Made by a program: the position numbers and the translations under genes. The notes beneath the pieces are model-generated. The model was given only the letters and a program-made list of their open reading frames with translations, was not told where the DNA came from and did not search any database. From Oxytricha trifallax (Eukaryota > Ciliophora > Spirotrichea > Sporadotrichida > Oxytrichidae), in assembly GCA_000711775.1 (NCBI GenBank), contig ARYC01000581.1, forward strand, positions 62,001-126,000: a stretch of DNA of 64,000 nt, given 5' to 3'. Shown one piece after another: positions 31,620 through 43,943 of the stretch. Position 1 is the first letter of the stretch. Every line of letters starts with the position of its first letter.

Positions 31620-34600
31620 TTACAATTTTATTACGGAATTAACGGATGCTTGAAGTTGATGGCTCTTTTCCATATAAATTTCACCTAGGAAAATAAAATT
31701 GGTAATTAATATGTAGAAAGATGTTGATCACTCGCAATATAAATATCCATTAACAAATTAAAGTTTTATATATTCATTGGTTGCTTTCAGATTAAGTAAT
31801 TGAATATAAATTGATTACATTTATTATAAAATTTTATTTCGTATTTTTTCTTGTAATTATCACTAGGTTTAGTTTGATTGAGTGGACTTAAGATTCTTGG
31901 TAGTTATTGATATGACCCAAAATTGTCACTATTTTTCCTTGAATGCCTGCTTTGATTGCTAATTAATGATTATCCTTAATTTTTATCTTACTGTCTCAAA
32001 TTTTACTTAAATTATGATATATAAATATATAAGTTAAGGACTCCTATTTTTGAATTAGTAAATTTTTTCTATCTTTAAAATTTTGATTACTATAATGGCT
32101 TGATTGAATATTGCTCAAATTTTGATCTTCTTAATAAATTATTGGAGAAGATTTCTTTTTCTGAATCAATTTTACTAATTTTCTGGTGCTTGTGTTTCCA
32201 GAAATAGGGGGTTTTGAATAAAAATCTGTCTTATTCAAGTTATTTGGTTGCTAGAATGATTTATAGGGGTGAGAAAATTATAATATAAAATGTGTATTTA
32301 TATTACACGTTCTATCTTCATAAATTATATGGATTTTTAAAGAATAAAATATGTTTACTTATAAGAAAAATTATTAATTTTTAACTAAATATAATCTTAG
32401 AAATGATTAATTCTCTTATAAATGTGACTCATTATCTACTTATTACTGATACCTTTAGTTGCTTTTAAGGTTTTTTGGGGACTGCCCTTCACTATTAGCT
32501 TTAAGTATACTACTCATCTACGATTATCTTGAACCTTTTTTATTCTATAGGGTTGAAAGATTTAAAATTTGCATGTTTTTATGCTATCGAAGTTGATTTA
32601 TTGTTTACGGATTTTAACCTTCAAAATTATTGTCAAACTGTAACTAAATTAAAAAGTTTTTCCTTAACATTTCAAGAATAAATTAAGCTTTGATTTATTT
32701 AAGCAATATTAGAATTTGATTGATTATTATTGATAGGTTTAATCTTACTAAATAAAGACAATCTCCTCTTGCCTTAGCTGCTGCCATTTTATTATTATTC
32801 TTGAATCCTCTGCGTTTATTACTGCTTCTTTTCTTTTGCTTTTTCAATTGAACTTTATGTCTATTTCTGATAATTACTGAAATTTGGATCTCTGTCATTC
32901 AAATCTTCTTCAGTGCGTAACTATTACTGCTGCTGCTCATTGTCGTTGTCATAGTAAAAATAATTATCATTGTTTTCATTTAGGATTTGTGTTTTATTTT
33001 GGCTTTGGACATCGAAATCATTCAGAGTGCTTGGGTATTACTGTTAAATTTTAGAATTGGCTCTTTGTGAGGAGTGAGATCTGTGATTTAAACTGCGACT
33101 CATCAATTTAAATAATAGATAAATAAACTATGACAAATAATTCAATTAAACTTATAGAGCATATAGATGATAAATATAGTAATTTAATCAATTAATAAAT
33201 CAATTTGTTTTGGTTGCTGCTTTATTGCGTATTTACAGAAAGCTGATTATTTTTATTTTAGTATTTGCTTTAAAGTGGAGAGCTAATACTGCTACTGGCA
33301 TTAACACTATCATTATACTGTGGTAGATTTATCATAGATTAATTTTAGGGTTTACTCCCTTCAGGTTAGTAGTTTAGCATATTTGATAATTCATTATCAA
33401 ATTCATATAAAATTATTATATAATAATAATTCACCTAATAAAACACCCCGATTAAATAATAATATATAATTATTCATTAGAGACTGAGACTAGATTTGAT
33501 AATTAATTCTGATTATGTAAAGATGGTTTATTTTTAATAGTTTTGATTATTTTCCTTGCGGGTATAATTTGTGAGAGTGATTAAGAGTTATATTATTTTT
33601 ATTCTTATTTCATAGTAGTAAGTTTCCCTTGAGAATTTTTAGATATAATATGAATAATAATAATTATGTACATCTTATAAATGAAATAATGTCTAAAAAT
33701 CAATTTTTAGGTTTTAGAGGAAGTTATATAAGGCTATAATTGTTTAGTGTTGTGAATAAGAAAATGTAATTAACTAAAATAAGAGTAAAAAAACAATTAT
33801 TTATTTAAATTAAGAGTTTATAATTTAAGCATATATAACCATAATTAAATAAATAAATTAAAATTATTGTGAAAGAAATATCATCTTATTTGTGAATAAT
33901 TGTTTGATTTTAAGAATTATCTCCGTTATTTCGTTTTTTATCAAGAATTTTCTGTATCAAACTATTTCCTGTGATATTTTGAGAACTTTAACTAATGCTC
34001 TTTTTATGCTGACCTAATGCAGTTGGTTACTGATTTTTAGTTGTAGATATTTGCCTTTCTTTACTATTATTTTTTAATATAAATTGACTATATTAATTCA
34101 TATAAAACAAACATCTTTTAATTAAATACAAATTATTTGATGATGGGTTATGATGGTGCTGTTGGTGCTACTATTATAATTATAAATGAGTTGATTAATT
34201 TGGTATAATTTGGCTATTATTCAAAGAATAAGATTATGATTTTTATTCCTTCACTGCAGACATGGGAAGCGGGGGCTTAGTCTACGATTAATTAACTATG
34301 CTAATTTACTGTTACTAAGTGGAGTTGTTGATAGTAGGCAACTGATTGTATTAATTTTGAGAAATATTGGTGCTATTCTGATATAATTACGACTGGTTTA
34401 AGTATGGCTGAGATGTAGTGCTCTCATTCATCAGTATCTAGGATTAGTTCGCCAACGTAATCCCGCTCAACGGGGACACAGATCTCACAACTCCTACATT
34501 ATATAATAAGTAATACAGATAAGTATTATTTATCATCAATTTTCATAAATTATTGGATGATTTGTTATCTGTAAGATTCTGATTAACATTCAAAACCCCA

Positions 34601-37600
34601 AAACCTGTAGATTGATTGATTGAATAAAAGGGAATTGTGATTAATAGGGTTTATGTAGGGGTTAAATATTTAAATATTAGTAATTTAAGTGAGCATATGC
34701 GAGGTTAGGGGTCAATTTATGACAGTGAGCATATAGATGTATTGTTTAAGTTACGATATGATGTGATGAATATAGTGAACAACTCAAACCTATTCTAAAT
34801 TATACATCTATAGCAAGACTGCTCCATAAATCACCTGCAACTGTGAGGTCTCACTGTCTATTAGCATTGAATTTAAAAAGATAACAACTTAATTCTAAGC
34901 CTAAAAGACCTTTAAAATTCTAATAGCATCATATCGACTATCTTATTAATGATAAGACTCTAATACTGGGCTCATTTCTCTCTAACCTAGAGACCTGTGA
35001 TGTTTCATCGCCAATTTCCTGAGCTTCACATCTCTGCTTAATCGATAGCTAACATATATAAAAAGAACGGAATATCTTACAAGACAGTCAATCACATTAA
35101 GAGAGTGATTGACTTTAATTTTTCATTTTATAAGACTAATTTAAATTATATATTCGATTAAATGCAGACGTCTTAAGAGCATAAAATAAAGTTCATACAC
35201 GCTGATCAAGCTGTATTTACAACCAATACCTTTATATCAAGGTCTTGGTATAAGAGGTATAGTAATATAGAAGTTTATGATCAAAAGGTTAAGATATAAA
35301 CTCATGCAATCCTTGGTGAATCAGTGAAGATAGTGGCCTAGAGAATTATTTAATCCTCCCTCGCTCTATAAAGACAGAATAATATATTAAGTTCTTAAAA
35401 TAACTCAGAGACAAATACGCTGACTAAGAGATTATTCTGTTCGTTGATAACTTATCAGTTCATAAAACTAAAGACTCAAGGAAGGAATATGAAAGACTAA
35501 ACATAACACCTGTATTTAATGTTCCCACCAGTCCTTAATTTAATGGAATTGAATTATATTGGGTGTTATTGAAAGGCCACTACAAGAAACTTTTACTCTA
35601 TCACTTGATACAGTCGATTTTATAAAGAGTGCTGCTAAAAGAGTCAGCGATGATAAAGCTAAAGTATGCGCAAGAGAAGGGAGATTTTGTGTATATAAAT
35701 AAGTTTTAGATTTAAATGAATGAATAAGTTCACATATTAAATTTGCCCGTAAAGGGATTTGGCTTCTCTTTCTTTTCTTCCTCTTAAGGCTTGCTTGGGC
35801 CTATGTTTCTTCTCTTAGTGTCAGCTCCTGCATCTATGTTAATCTCTTCTGGCTTTTATAAATCTTTGAAGAGCCTCTTACTCAATTCACGTTTTACTTG
35901 AGACTTTCTCTCTCTGTTTAATTTGCTGCGCTCTTTCATCAAGTATATAGCAGTACCAGGTTTTTCTATAAAGTTAGAAGACTAAGCTTACTTGAGATGA
36001 AAGGATGCTTTTGAAGTTCCTACAGCCAGGTGTCACTTATTTTAATACCTTGCTTTTTTTTTCTTCAGGAGAGATGCTGTATCGTTTCTTGTGAGCTTCT
36101 TAAATTACTTCATTTAAGTACTCAGGTTTCAGAGTTCCAAGAACACCAAAGAAGAAGTTTCTCTCTGGCAACTTATTAGAGAGCTGTAGCTTTGATGGAA
36201 GGTAGAGAGCAACATCTGGATCACTCATAGCATCATAGTAGAGATTTGTTACTGATATTTCAGGGTAGTTAGGAATTTCAATCATCCTAATTTCATTAGA
36301 CTTAAATGCTTTTTTCTCTTCACTCAGTAAGGCTTTTAAGAATGAGATTTTAGTTCCTTCCTGGGTTGGCAAGAACAATCCAACTATGGTTAATCTATTA
36401 GTATTAGTTAAAAGTTTACCTTGCTAAACCAAGTACCTATAGAGGTCCTCTTTACTTCGAAATTTTCCTATTAAATCTTGAGATTAAATTCTCTTCATTG
36501 CATCATTCATAGACTCCATCTTGCTTCCTCTTTCTAGAAATGTTAATGAAATTTAAAATTATGGATATCCATTCTAAGTTTATTAAAATCTTACTACTAA
36601 ATAGGGAGGACCTACTGGAGGTCAACCTTGAAAAGATATGAGGAGAAGCATTGAAAAACTTGCTCCAAGTTTTACAGATTTATATCCATATTTATCAAAC
36701 TTTCTCCATTAAATTGCTCCTAATAATGTTTAATTATTTTTGGAGGTCCTCCAAATTAAGTTCGAACTTTATTAGGAGTTAAATTTTAACGTTAAAACTT
36801 AATTAGGAGCAGATTAAATTTAAAATGCTTAATAATTTTACCTCAAAATTAAGTTTAAACTTGATTTGGAGGACCTCCTAGAGAAACAAAACTTCATTAG
36901 GAGTATTTTAATTTACTAAAACGAATAAAATTCTCATAAAATATGTCAACTTACAGTCTTTTATGGTTAGTTCATTTTCTTACCTCTCAGCAAAGAATCT
37001 ACCAGAGTGTCTTATACTCTACTATTATAGTTTATCTAGGTATATTTTATCATTATTATAATAAAATATATCAGCAAACTAAAATGAGCGCTAATCTTTT
37101 GAGAAGAGCGGCATTACTTGGGAAAGTCAATAAAAATTATCATTCCAGCAACCAAGAAAAGTAGAGACCAGAGACGGTTGTACTCATTGGGAGCCTACTT
37201 ATGACAACTTTGACCAGTCTAGCTTTGAGATTTAAATATAAGTTAAGTAGGAGGTCATCATAGAAGCTGTGATAATGGAGAAGGAGGTTAAACAACCCGC
37301 CATAGAGCATTAATAAATACCACCCAAAGTTTATTATTAATGCGAAGAATACAATAAAGTTTTCCTTACAAGTCAACTTATAAGAGACACTTGAGAGATA
37401 TACACAACGATATGCCAAGGTTATATCTAAAGCATTAAAAGAAAGATGGGAAGTAGGTCTGTGAGTTCTGTGAGAAGCTATATTCTCATTCAAGAGACAT
37501 CAAAGTGCACTTAAAGAAAAAGCACTATCAAAGTTTTGTCTTTATTCATGAACCTACAGGGAATAGATTCCTCTAAAAGAGGAGATCGAGTGGAGTCTCT

Positions 37601-39010
37601 TAGAGTTGAAATCTAGAAGTAAGTTAAAATGAAGAAAGCAGTCAAGAACTTTCCAGTCTCTGAGATCAATAAAATCATGGTTAAAATAGAGGCAATGAAG
37701 ATTCTCATATTAAAAATTATTGACTTTGATTCTTACCTAGAAAGATACCTCACTCTTGAAGATAAAATAGAGAAGAGAGTCATTACTGATGACTAATATG
37801 CATGTAAAATATATCCATTCAATTACTTCCTTGCATATGACAGGTACCAAATGGAATTTGCCAATTAGTATTATACTCTATAGCAGGCAAAGTTTAGAGA
37901 GTGTAAGCATATTATTTAGCTAGATGCTATCCTACTCGGAAAAGATCATGTTGCAATCAGACTTCTTCTCCTCGATATGACTTACACAGAATATTTATCT
38001 GACAATAGATGCCAAAGATAAATTGGCTAGATCGTGCAGCAAATAGTTGAGGGTATTGAAGAGCTTCATTCGCTTGGCTATGTTCATTGAGACTTAAAGC
38101 AAGAGAAAATTATGATGGACTTTCAACCTCTTATAGTTTATATTATTTACTTCAACAGAGCTCAAAGAGTGCAAGCCTCTGCATTAGGAAATTTCTACGG
38201 TACTCAAGGATATTTCCCAGAGAGAGAGGACTGGAGAGAGACACTTAATGGGTAATATGGGCTTTAGTAGGTAATAATAATAGAGAGCGACATGTCAAGA
38301 AAAGATTACTTTAGCTGCAAGGGTGAGAGAGATTCTAAGTAAAGAATCAAGCAATATCTCGATAAAAATAAAATAAATGGAGGTCTTAGAGAGCTTGCAT
38401 ACTCTGCTATTATCAAGCCAAGCTAAGAGAATTTATTAACAATAGAAACAATCAAACAGCAACTTAGAAAGATAAAATTCAGAGAACTGCCGCATGATTC
38501 TAAGCTTATCTTTGTGTGAAATTTTAAAAAAAAAAACTGGCTTTATATACTCACTTAAATTACTAATATTTAAACATTAAACCCCTACATAAACCCTATT
38601 TAAACCCTCATAAAGTATGCACTAATAGTCTACTTTTATCAATCAAAAACTCAATCAAACTACTGAAAGGGTTTTGGGATTTTGATTCTAAGCGCTTTTC
38701 TTGCTGCGACTTCTTTGATGTGCTTTGTCATCTGGCTTAGATTTTTGTTACTGTTACTATTATTTTTATAGAAGCATTTTGATGTATTTTTTCTTGGTAA
38801 GGTAAGGTTGCAAATTAGTGGATAGACCAGAGGACCCCTCGATTCTTGCCATCTTCATGCTTAGTTTGTGATCTTCTACGCTTGTGGAGCTGCGTTAGTG
38901 AATTGGAAGAGGGGTTTTGGGACCTTCAGGGGTTGGAGATGCGTTGCTCTATTGAAAATTAGAATTTTGCGAAGTTTATGTAAGAGGCGATTACTCATCT
39001 TTATCTTCAA
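31620..39010 (-). CDS. Q/N/S-rich protein gene interrupted by TBE-A
   Basis: Minus-strand coding pieces of similar composition. About 39010-38685: EDKDEQSPLTQTSQNSNF...GSSGLSTNLQPYL...RSRSKKSAQ. About 34500-34140: VVRSVSPLSGITLANQSQ followed by a long N/Q/H-rich run. About 34085-33880: LGQHKKSISQSSQNITGNSL. About 33400-33230: NLPQYNDSVNASSSISSPLQ. About 33103-32690: MSRSLNHRSHSSQRANSK with poly-Q and a KRRLSLFSK basic patch. About 32545-32400: KANSEGQSPKNLKSNQRYQ. TBE-A sits exactly where the first and second pieces join (pointer AATGT cut by the ANT target duplication). Spacers between the others are AT-rich and of IES size. One gene is inferred from strand, order and composition; the ATG at 33103 could instead start a second gene. 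No domain recognised. Confidence 0.45.
34697..35723 (+). pseudogene. TBE-A 42-kDa transposase (DDE), frameshifted
   Basis: DDE transposase of the Tc1/mariner-IS630 superfamily. ATG 34697 gives MRGQGSIYDSEHIDVLFKL. The frame then breaks near 34770 and recovers in another frame as QLKPILNYTSIARLLHKSP. The first catalytic D is in FIHADQAVF (about 35190-35220); the second D and the E are in the VDNLSVHKTKDSRK...SPQFNGIELYW block (about 35440-35560), with 34 residues between them as in C. More frame changes occur near 35250 and 35600. TBE transposases have been implicated in DNA elimination during macronuclear development. Confidence 0.85.
35730..36519 (-). CDS. TBE-A 22-kDa-type ORF
   Basis: ATG 36519 (MESMNDAMKRIQSQDLIGKF...LYRYL), then a short GT-AG intron near 36383-36418, then GTKISFLKALLSEEKKAFKSNEIRMI and PNYPEISVTNLYYDAMSDPD. 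The C-terminus is basic and glycine-containing, stop TGA 35730. Homologous ORFs occur at 48949-49720 and 54132-54921. Function unknown for the whole TBE family. Confidence 0.8.
37084..38519 (+). pseudogene. TBE-A zinc-finger/kinase ORF, degenerate
   Basis: Counterpart of the TBE 57-kDa protein. MSANLLRRAALLGK at 37084 is followed by two C2H2-type units near 37330-37500 (CEECNKVF..., CEFCEKPYSH) and a kinase-like domain with YVH-DLKQEK near 38080-38105 and a DFN-like region near 38150. Compared with copy B the catalytic-loop region is altered (HRDLKPQN is not kept) and there are frame changes, so it is probably inactive. Confidence 0.75.
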
Positions 39011-39014
39011 TAAA

Positions 39015-40420
39015 TAATTACTTAAGGAATTAGGTAAATTAAAGAATATAAAAGTTATAGGGTAGGGGTAAAAGTGATTGTTTTTATATAATTATCTCTT
39101 TGATTCATTTAATAAATATATTCTGATTACTTCTCACATAATGAAATAACATTTAACACTTAAAATATTGCAAGTAATTAAATTAATTCAAATTAACTTA
39201 AGATTAATGCAAATCTATTATAATCTCAATAAGTTTAAAAATAGAGTAAAAAGATAAATATTTGATTAATTATAACAAGAAATTAACTTATTACACATTT
39301 ATTGCTGGGATATTTTTTAACTTATTCAATTTAATGGATTCATTAATCAACAATTAATTAAATATTATATCGATTAATTACCTAACTTATTATTTATAAT
39401 TATAGATTATTAATTTAGTTAATTTTGATTACTTTTATTCCTATAATATATACTCATGTCAATTAAATATATTAAGCTTATATATTTATAAGTCTAGAAA
39501 CAGCATCTATATCAATAGTATATATAAATCAAACAAAAACAATTAAGATATCAACTTTTAATATAATATAATATGGTTTATTGTTAAGAATTAATGTCAG
39601 TAAGATATAAATTTATAATTGGGAATAATGAATCGAGATAGATATTTTTTTAAATTATTATTTGTCTTATTAAATAATTAAAAAATTGTAATATTAGGAA
39701 AATTAATGTGATTTTTAAAATTTAATTACTACTTTATTTATTTATTTATAAATCTTAATCTAGTTAATTTTAAAATAAATAAAAAGTATCACTAAAAAAG
39801 AATTATTGGCTTATAATTGATATGACAAAAATTTATCTTACCTTTACAAATGAAGATATAAAATATAATATACATAGATATATTAAAAAGTCACAGTATA
39901 TTTGTGTATTAATTTAAATTAATTACAAATTTTATCAATCAAGATTAATTCATATTTCTTTTAAATTCAAATCTCATCAATAATATTATTTTTATACCCA
40001 ATAAATTTACAAATATTTTTGAGGGTTTTTTATATATGATATTAGCAATCTGTACTAAGTGATTTAAATATCTAGCCTGACTATTGTTAATTAGTATATA
40101 TGTTAATTATTTGAAACTATATACTCTACTTACTTTCTTATAGTTTCACGTCATCCCAAAATAATATATTGCTATAAATTTTATGTTACTTTGATTGAAA
40201 TAACATTCTTATTTCAAAACGTATTTGGAAAGGGGTATAAATTCTGAAAAGTTTAAGAGATTATAATTAATTAATTAAAATCAAACAATATAAGCATATT
40301 TATATATTAAATATGTTGACCGAGTGAGCCTGTACCCCACTTCGAGTGTGGCTCAAACTTTATCTAAATATTTATGTGAAAGCAATTAACCCGTTCATAA
40401 CAATTTACATTACTCAATAT
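39015..40420. other. AT-rich region, no gene recognised
   Basis: About 1.4 kb of highly AT-rich DNA upstream of the Q/N-rich gene. No coding pattern on either strand. A short GC-richer hairpin lies at about 40323-40358 (GAGCC...GGCTC with an inner CCAC/GTGG stem); it has no identifiable function. Confidence 0.4.
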
Positions 40421-40525
40421 TAGTGTATTTTGTGCTCACGGGAATAAATAAATGAAATGACTCCCGCTTCTGTCAATTCATTGACTGAGGCTCTGATTTT
40501 TGTTTCAGATATACCAAAACTCTAA
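40412..40525 (-). CDS. Small isolated coding piece, winged-helix-like
   Basis: One minus-strand frame reads ISETKIRASVNELTEAGVIS followed by FIYSREHKIH and a TGA near 40412. The pattern (amphipathic helix, turn E-x-G, hydrophobic strand, final H) resembles the C-terminal winged helix of RPA32 (..i..av.fLt.eGhIYsT...H) or ribosomal protein eS25. It is too short to decide. If real, it is a terminal MDS whose partners were not found nearby. Confidence 0.3.
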
Positions 40526-40723
40526 AAATCAAAATGATATGGTTGTGATTAATATATAATATATACTATTTAATAACTAAAGTCTGAGATTTAATGTAGG
40601 CTTTAATAATGATCTGATAATAAGGAATTTAAAATAATGATTAAAGTTTAATGGACTTATTGATTTAAAGTTATGATTAATTGTGAAAATATATTCACGA
40701 TTAAAAATGGATAAATCCAATTC

Positions 40724-41161
40724 TCATCTAGCATAAAGCTATGTCCATTTTAGAGCTGTTGTAGCATATTTCTTTTTGTCTCTCAAGTATTCCTTTGCAA
40801 TATCAGGGCATAAAGGATCCTCTGGATTAGGATCTGTCATTAAACTAATTATTGCCATTACCAATTTAGCTATAGTCATAGCAGGGCTCCACAAATCTCT
40901 GTATTTCAATATGTCCAGACAAATCTCCCCACCACTCGATATATTTGGGTGGTAGATTTTTGTGCCGAACTCCACTTTAGGAGGGTCGTAAGGGTAGTCA
41001 TCTGGGAACGATATTAGTAGTTTAAATATTCCACCAGCAAAAGGTGAGTCGTCAGGACCTGTGATTATAGCATACCATTTGAAAGGGTCTTCAGACTGCA
41101 TGTCTGGCCCTAAAAAGCTGCATAAGTCTCCCAAAGGCTCTTTCTACAAATCTTTCAACTC
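40724..41161 (-). CDS. Ubiquitin-conjugating enzyme E2 (UBC4/5-like), 5' exon not found
   Basis: The UBC fold runs from [14 protein letters not shown] through [18 protein letters not shown], the HPNI...GEICLDIL active site (catalytic Cys near 40922) and [20 protein letters not shown] to [18 protein letters not shown], stop TGA 40724. It accepts ubiquitin from E1 and passes it to E3 substrates. The segment begins at an AG acceptor (41162-41164), so the short first exon with the Met lies farther right and was not identified. [12 protein letters not shown] shows a small insertion before WSPA relative to typical UBC4/5. All catalytic residues are kept. Confidence 0.9.
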
Positions 41162-41329
41162 CTATTAAAAAATAAAAACACCAATGTAGTTACCCCTTAA
41201 ATTCTCTTTAGAGCTTACACCATAGTTAAATAAATATACTTTTCAGAATGATGATATCAAGAGTGATTGGTTTAAAAATTAGAAATGGTTATACAAATGT
41301 TTAAAGGTTACACAAACTTAATATCATAA

Positions 41330-43720
41330 CTTATTGTAAGAAAACTTAGAAGCTTTTTAGTGCCAATATTCAAATTAAAGAATGTATGCGCTTCTATCCA
41401 ATAGTACTGTTACATTCCCGTCCAGCAAATCTTTTGTTAAAATTCATGTTAGACCTTAACGGTGTATCTGTGGTTCGCGGATTTTACTTTTTGTATTTAT
41501 GCTTTTATATTGAAGGGCATTTTGAAATTTCACTCATATCGTTTAAGTCTAATGCTGGCCCATAATTTAAGAATACAATAAAATTCATTTATAAGAATAT
41601 TTCAATTTAAGTTTACCTAGGCATATTATTGCCATCTCCATTCTATTGATTTATAGTTTTCCTTCCAAATGCTTAGTCCAATTTTTTACTGAGAGTATTT
41701 GTTGGCTATCCCAACCATAAATCTTTAACAGTTGAGTAACATCCTTTCCTTTTTTGAGTTCTTGCAGAATTAATAATTTAGGTATCAATGTAGGCTTCAT
41801 CATTAAGAATCACCTCACTTGATTTTAACAACTTTTATATATCCCTTTTTGAAGGAGTTGCTTTGGAAGTTATAGTTTAGATCATATCTTATTGGGGTAA
41901 AGTACTCGAGGTTTTATTTGTACTATACTTCAGCATGTCATTTTCTTGCTAGTTTTGATCCATTCTGGTAGAATTGATGGTTTTCTCACATATTGTGGTA
42001 TCTTTAGTATCTTGCTAAGTATTATGCGTGTTCTCATTATGATTATTAGATGTTAAACTTAGGTCATCTTTATCGCTGAGATCTATCAGTATATGCTTAT
42101 TCTTATTTTCTTCTATTAAACTAATAATAAAAATAAATAGAAAAGAAAGATAGGAAGATAAACTTTTGAGCTACTATTGCTTCTCTTTCTGATTCTTCAC
42201 ATAATTTATTAAAAATGAAAGGACATTACTGTCCATTTTAAGATTTTATTGCCTTAAAATTTAATGTGGGCTATTCGAAATGACTGAGCATTCTTGCTGT
42301 TACTAACTGATTAATTAATTCTGAATAAATTCCTAATGCATCTGAAATGGCATTTACAAGTTTTTATCATTCAAGCATACAACTGGATTATTAGGCTTGG
42401 TTTCTTAAAGCATTGATAATCCCTGTTTTTAAAAATTATTTGTAACTATATTTTGTTCACTATTTATTGGAACAGCCTGATTACTCACTTTTTAAGCTAA
42501 TCCTACTTTCTTAATTTCTTATTTTTCATTTCTAGGCTCAATCATCTAGAGCGTTGGTGTTTCTAATTCAGGTTAAGTTTTCAAATCCAAGCATTAATTC
42601 AATATAATATTAGTTTTTGCTTATTTTTATTCCTAACTTGATTAAGAGAAAGAATCTTTGCATTTGAAATATGGATCGAGTTTAGGATTTTTGTTTTTGT
42701 GAAACTTTTCTTTTTATTTTTTCTATTTCCTCGTATATTTGGCAATACTCTTTCATTATTTGGGTTTTGTTTCTTTCTCTGTTACTATAGATTTTTCATC
42801 GATCTTTTCTTCTTCTAGACACTATTATGAGTTACTTTGAATTGACTGATTAAAGCTCAATTAAAAGTAAAATATTAAATTTTACTTTTCGCTATATTTT
42901 TTAATTTTTCTGTTTAAAATAATCCATATATTTCCCTTTTGATAATAATGATAAATTACTATTAATCAAAGCTCTATTATGAAAATCTTTGAATATCTGA
43001 ATTTTATTATTCATTAAAGAAATTAGTATTTCTGTTATTAGAAAAGCTGCTATCATATTCGATTTTCACTTCAACTCTTTTCACGCAATTTTTCGAGTGC
43101 TCACTAATCTCCTTAAGTGATATCAGGCTTTCACAAAACTTGCATTTAGCTTGAGGATTTGGACATTCTAATTTATATATGAAAATACTTTAATCTACAG
43201 TCTCATGCTTAATTTGATCTTGCTTTATTATTCTTTATCCGCACCCTTCGCAAGTCAGTTTGATAAACATGCAGTCGTCAAGTTCATGAGTTCCCAGTAT
43301 CAACTCATCATATGTCAATTAATACGAGCACTGCCTATTCTGACATCTGAATCTGATTTGCTGCAAGTACTCGTTTTTTATCTTGCCAAAAACCTTGAGC
43401 TTGTCAACTTTCTTGCACTTGCATGGAGTTTTGTAATACTTGGCATTATCTGTGGCTTCCCATCGCTTTATACAGGGTGTGCAGAAATTATTCTCACATT
43501 TAATGCATTCTCAACCTTGCACCACTAAATTATTGCAAAATTTACATGCCAGATAGTTTAAGAGGTGAGCTTTGGAAAACGTTGAGATTCCTTTTAGTAG
43601 TCGTTTTGGATTAATGCCGTTGAAAAAGTTGAATGGTGAAAATTCCAAAAGGTCGTCATACAAATTAGAGTTGCTTCCTATTTAAGTATTTGACTAAGTA
43701 GGAGATTTTTTATTATTCAT
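41330..43720 (-). CDS. RING/TRAF-like zinc-binding protein with an in-frame TGA
   Basis: ATG 43720 (MNNKKSPTQSNTQIGSNSN) leads to FNFFNGINPKRLLKGISTFS and a RING-like cluster, CKFCNNLVVQG-x-ECIKCE then NNFCTPCIKRWE...CKCKK (about 43550-43420). TRAF-type Cys/His pairs follow (about 43335-43085), ending in FCESLISLKEISEHSKNC. At 43511-43513 the codon inside the RING is TGA, the only stop in this code. Downstream the minus strand remains coding-like with AT breaks: a charged coiled coil near 42760-42660, and an acidic S/T/N-rich part near 42120-41800. Whether that tail belongs to the same gene is inference. RING/TRAF proteins commonly act as E3 ligases, which fits the adjacent E2 but proves nothing. 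Confidence 0.6.
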
Positions 43721-43943
43721 GATCTCAAGAGTGTCAAGATTTTGCTGAAAATATTATAATTTCAGTTTGATTAATCCAAGATTTTGATTTATTTATAAAT
43801 TTACACATTCCTCTCAAAAGTTAAATTTATAAAAGAATTGAAAAATTCAAAATAAGATGTGGCAAATTTATAATTGGATTTAGAGGGTATATAAGTAACT
43901 AAAATTATTCATTATTAATATTAAATAATATAATAAATCAACT

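Larger units (their letters stand above)
34591..38684 (+). mobile_element. TBE transposon copy A (Tc1/IS630-type, telomere-like ends)
   Basis: 4,094 bp flanked by the 3-bp target duplication ATT (34588-34590 and 38685-38687). Both ends carry C4A4-like repeats (CAAAACCCCAAAACC on the left, the inverse on the right) within inverted repeats of about 110 bp. Inside, in order, are a transposase on plus, a 22-kDa-type ORF on minus and a C2H2/kinase ORF on plus, the layout known for TBE1 of Oxytricha. The transposase has a frameshift after about residue 20 relative to copies B and C, so this copy is decaying. Orientation matches B and is opposite to C. Confidence 0.93.

Noticed and set aside
38915-38945. 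GGGGTTTTGGG looking like another TBE or telomere end
   Set aside because: It lies within an open minus-strand frame (GPKTPLP) and lacks a partner end, inverted repeat or target duplication.
40320-40360. Possible tRNA T-arm (CCAC-TTCGAGT-GTGG)
   Set aside because: No D-arm, anticodon arm or acceptor stem can be built around it.
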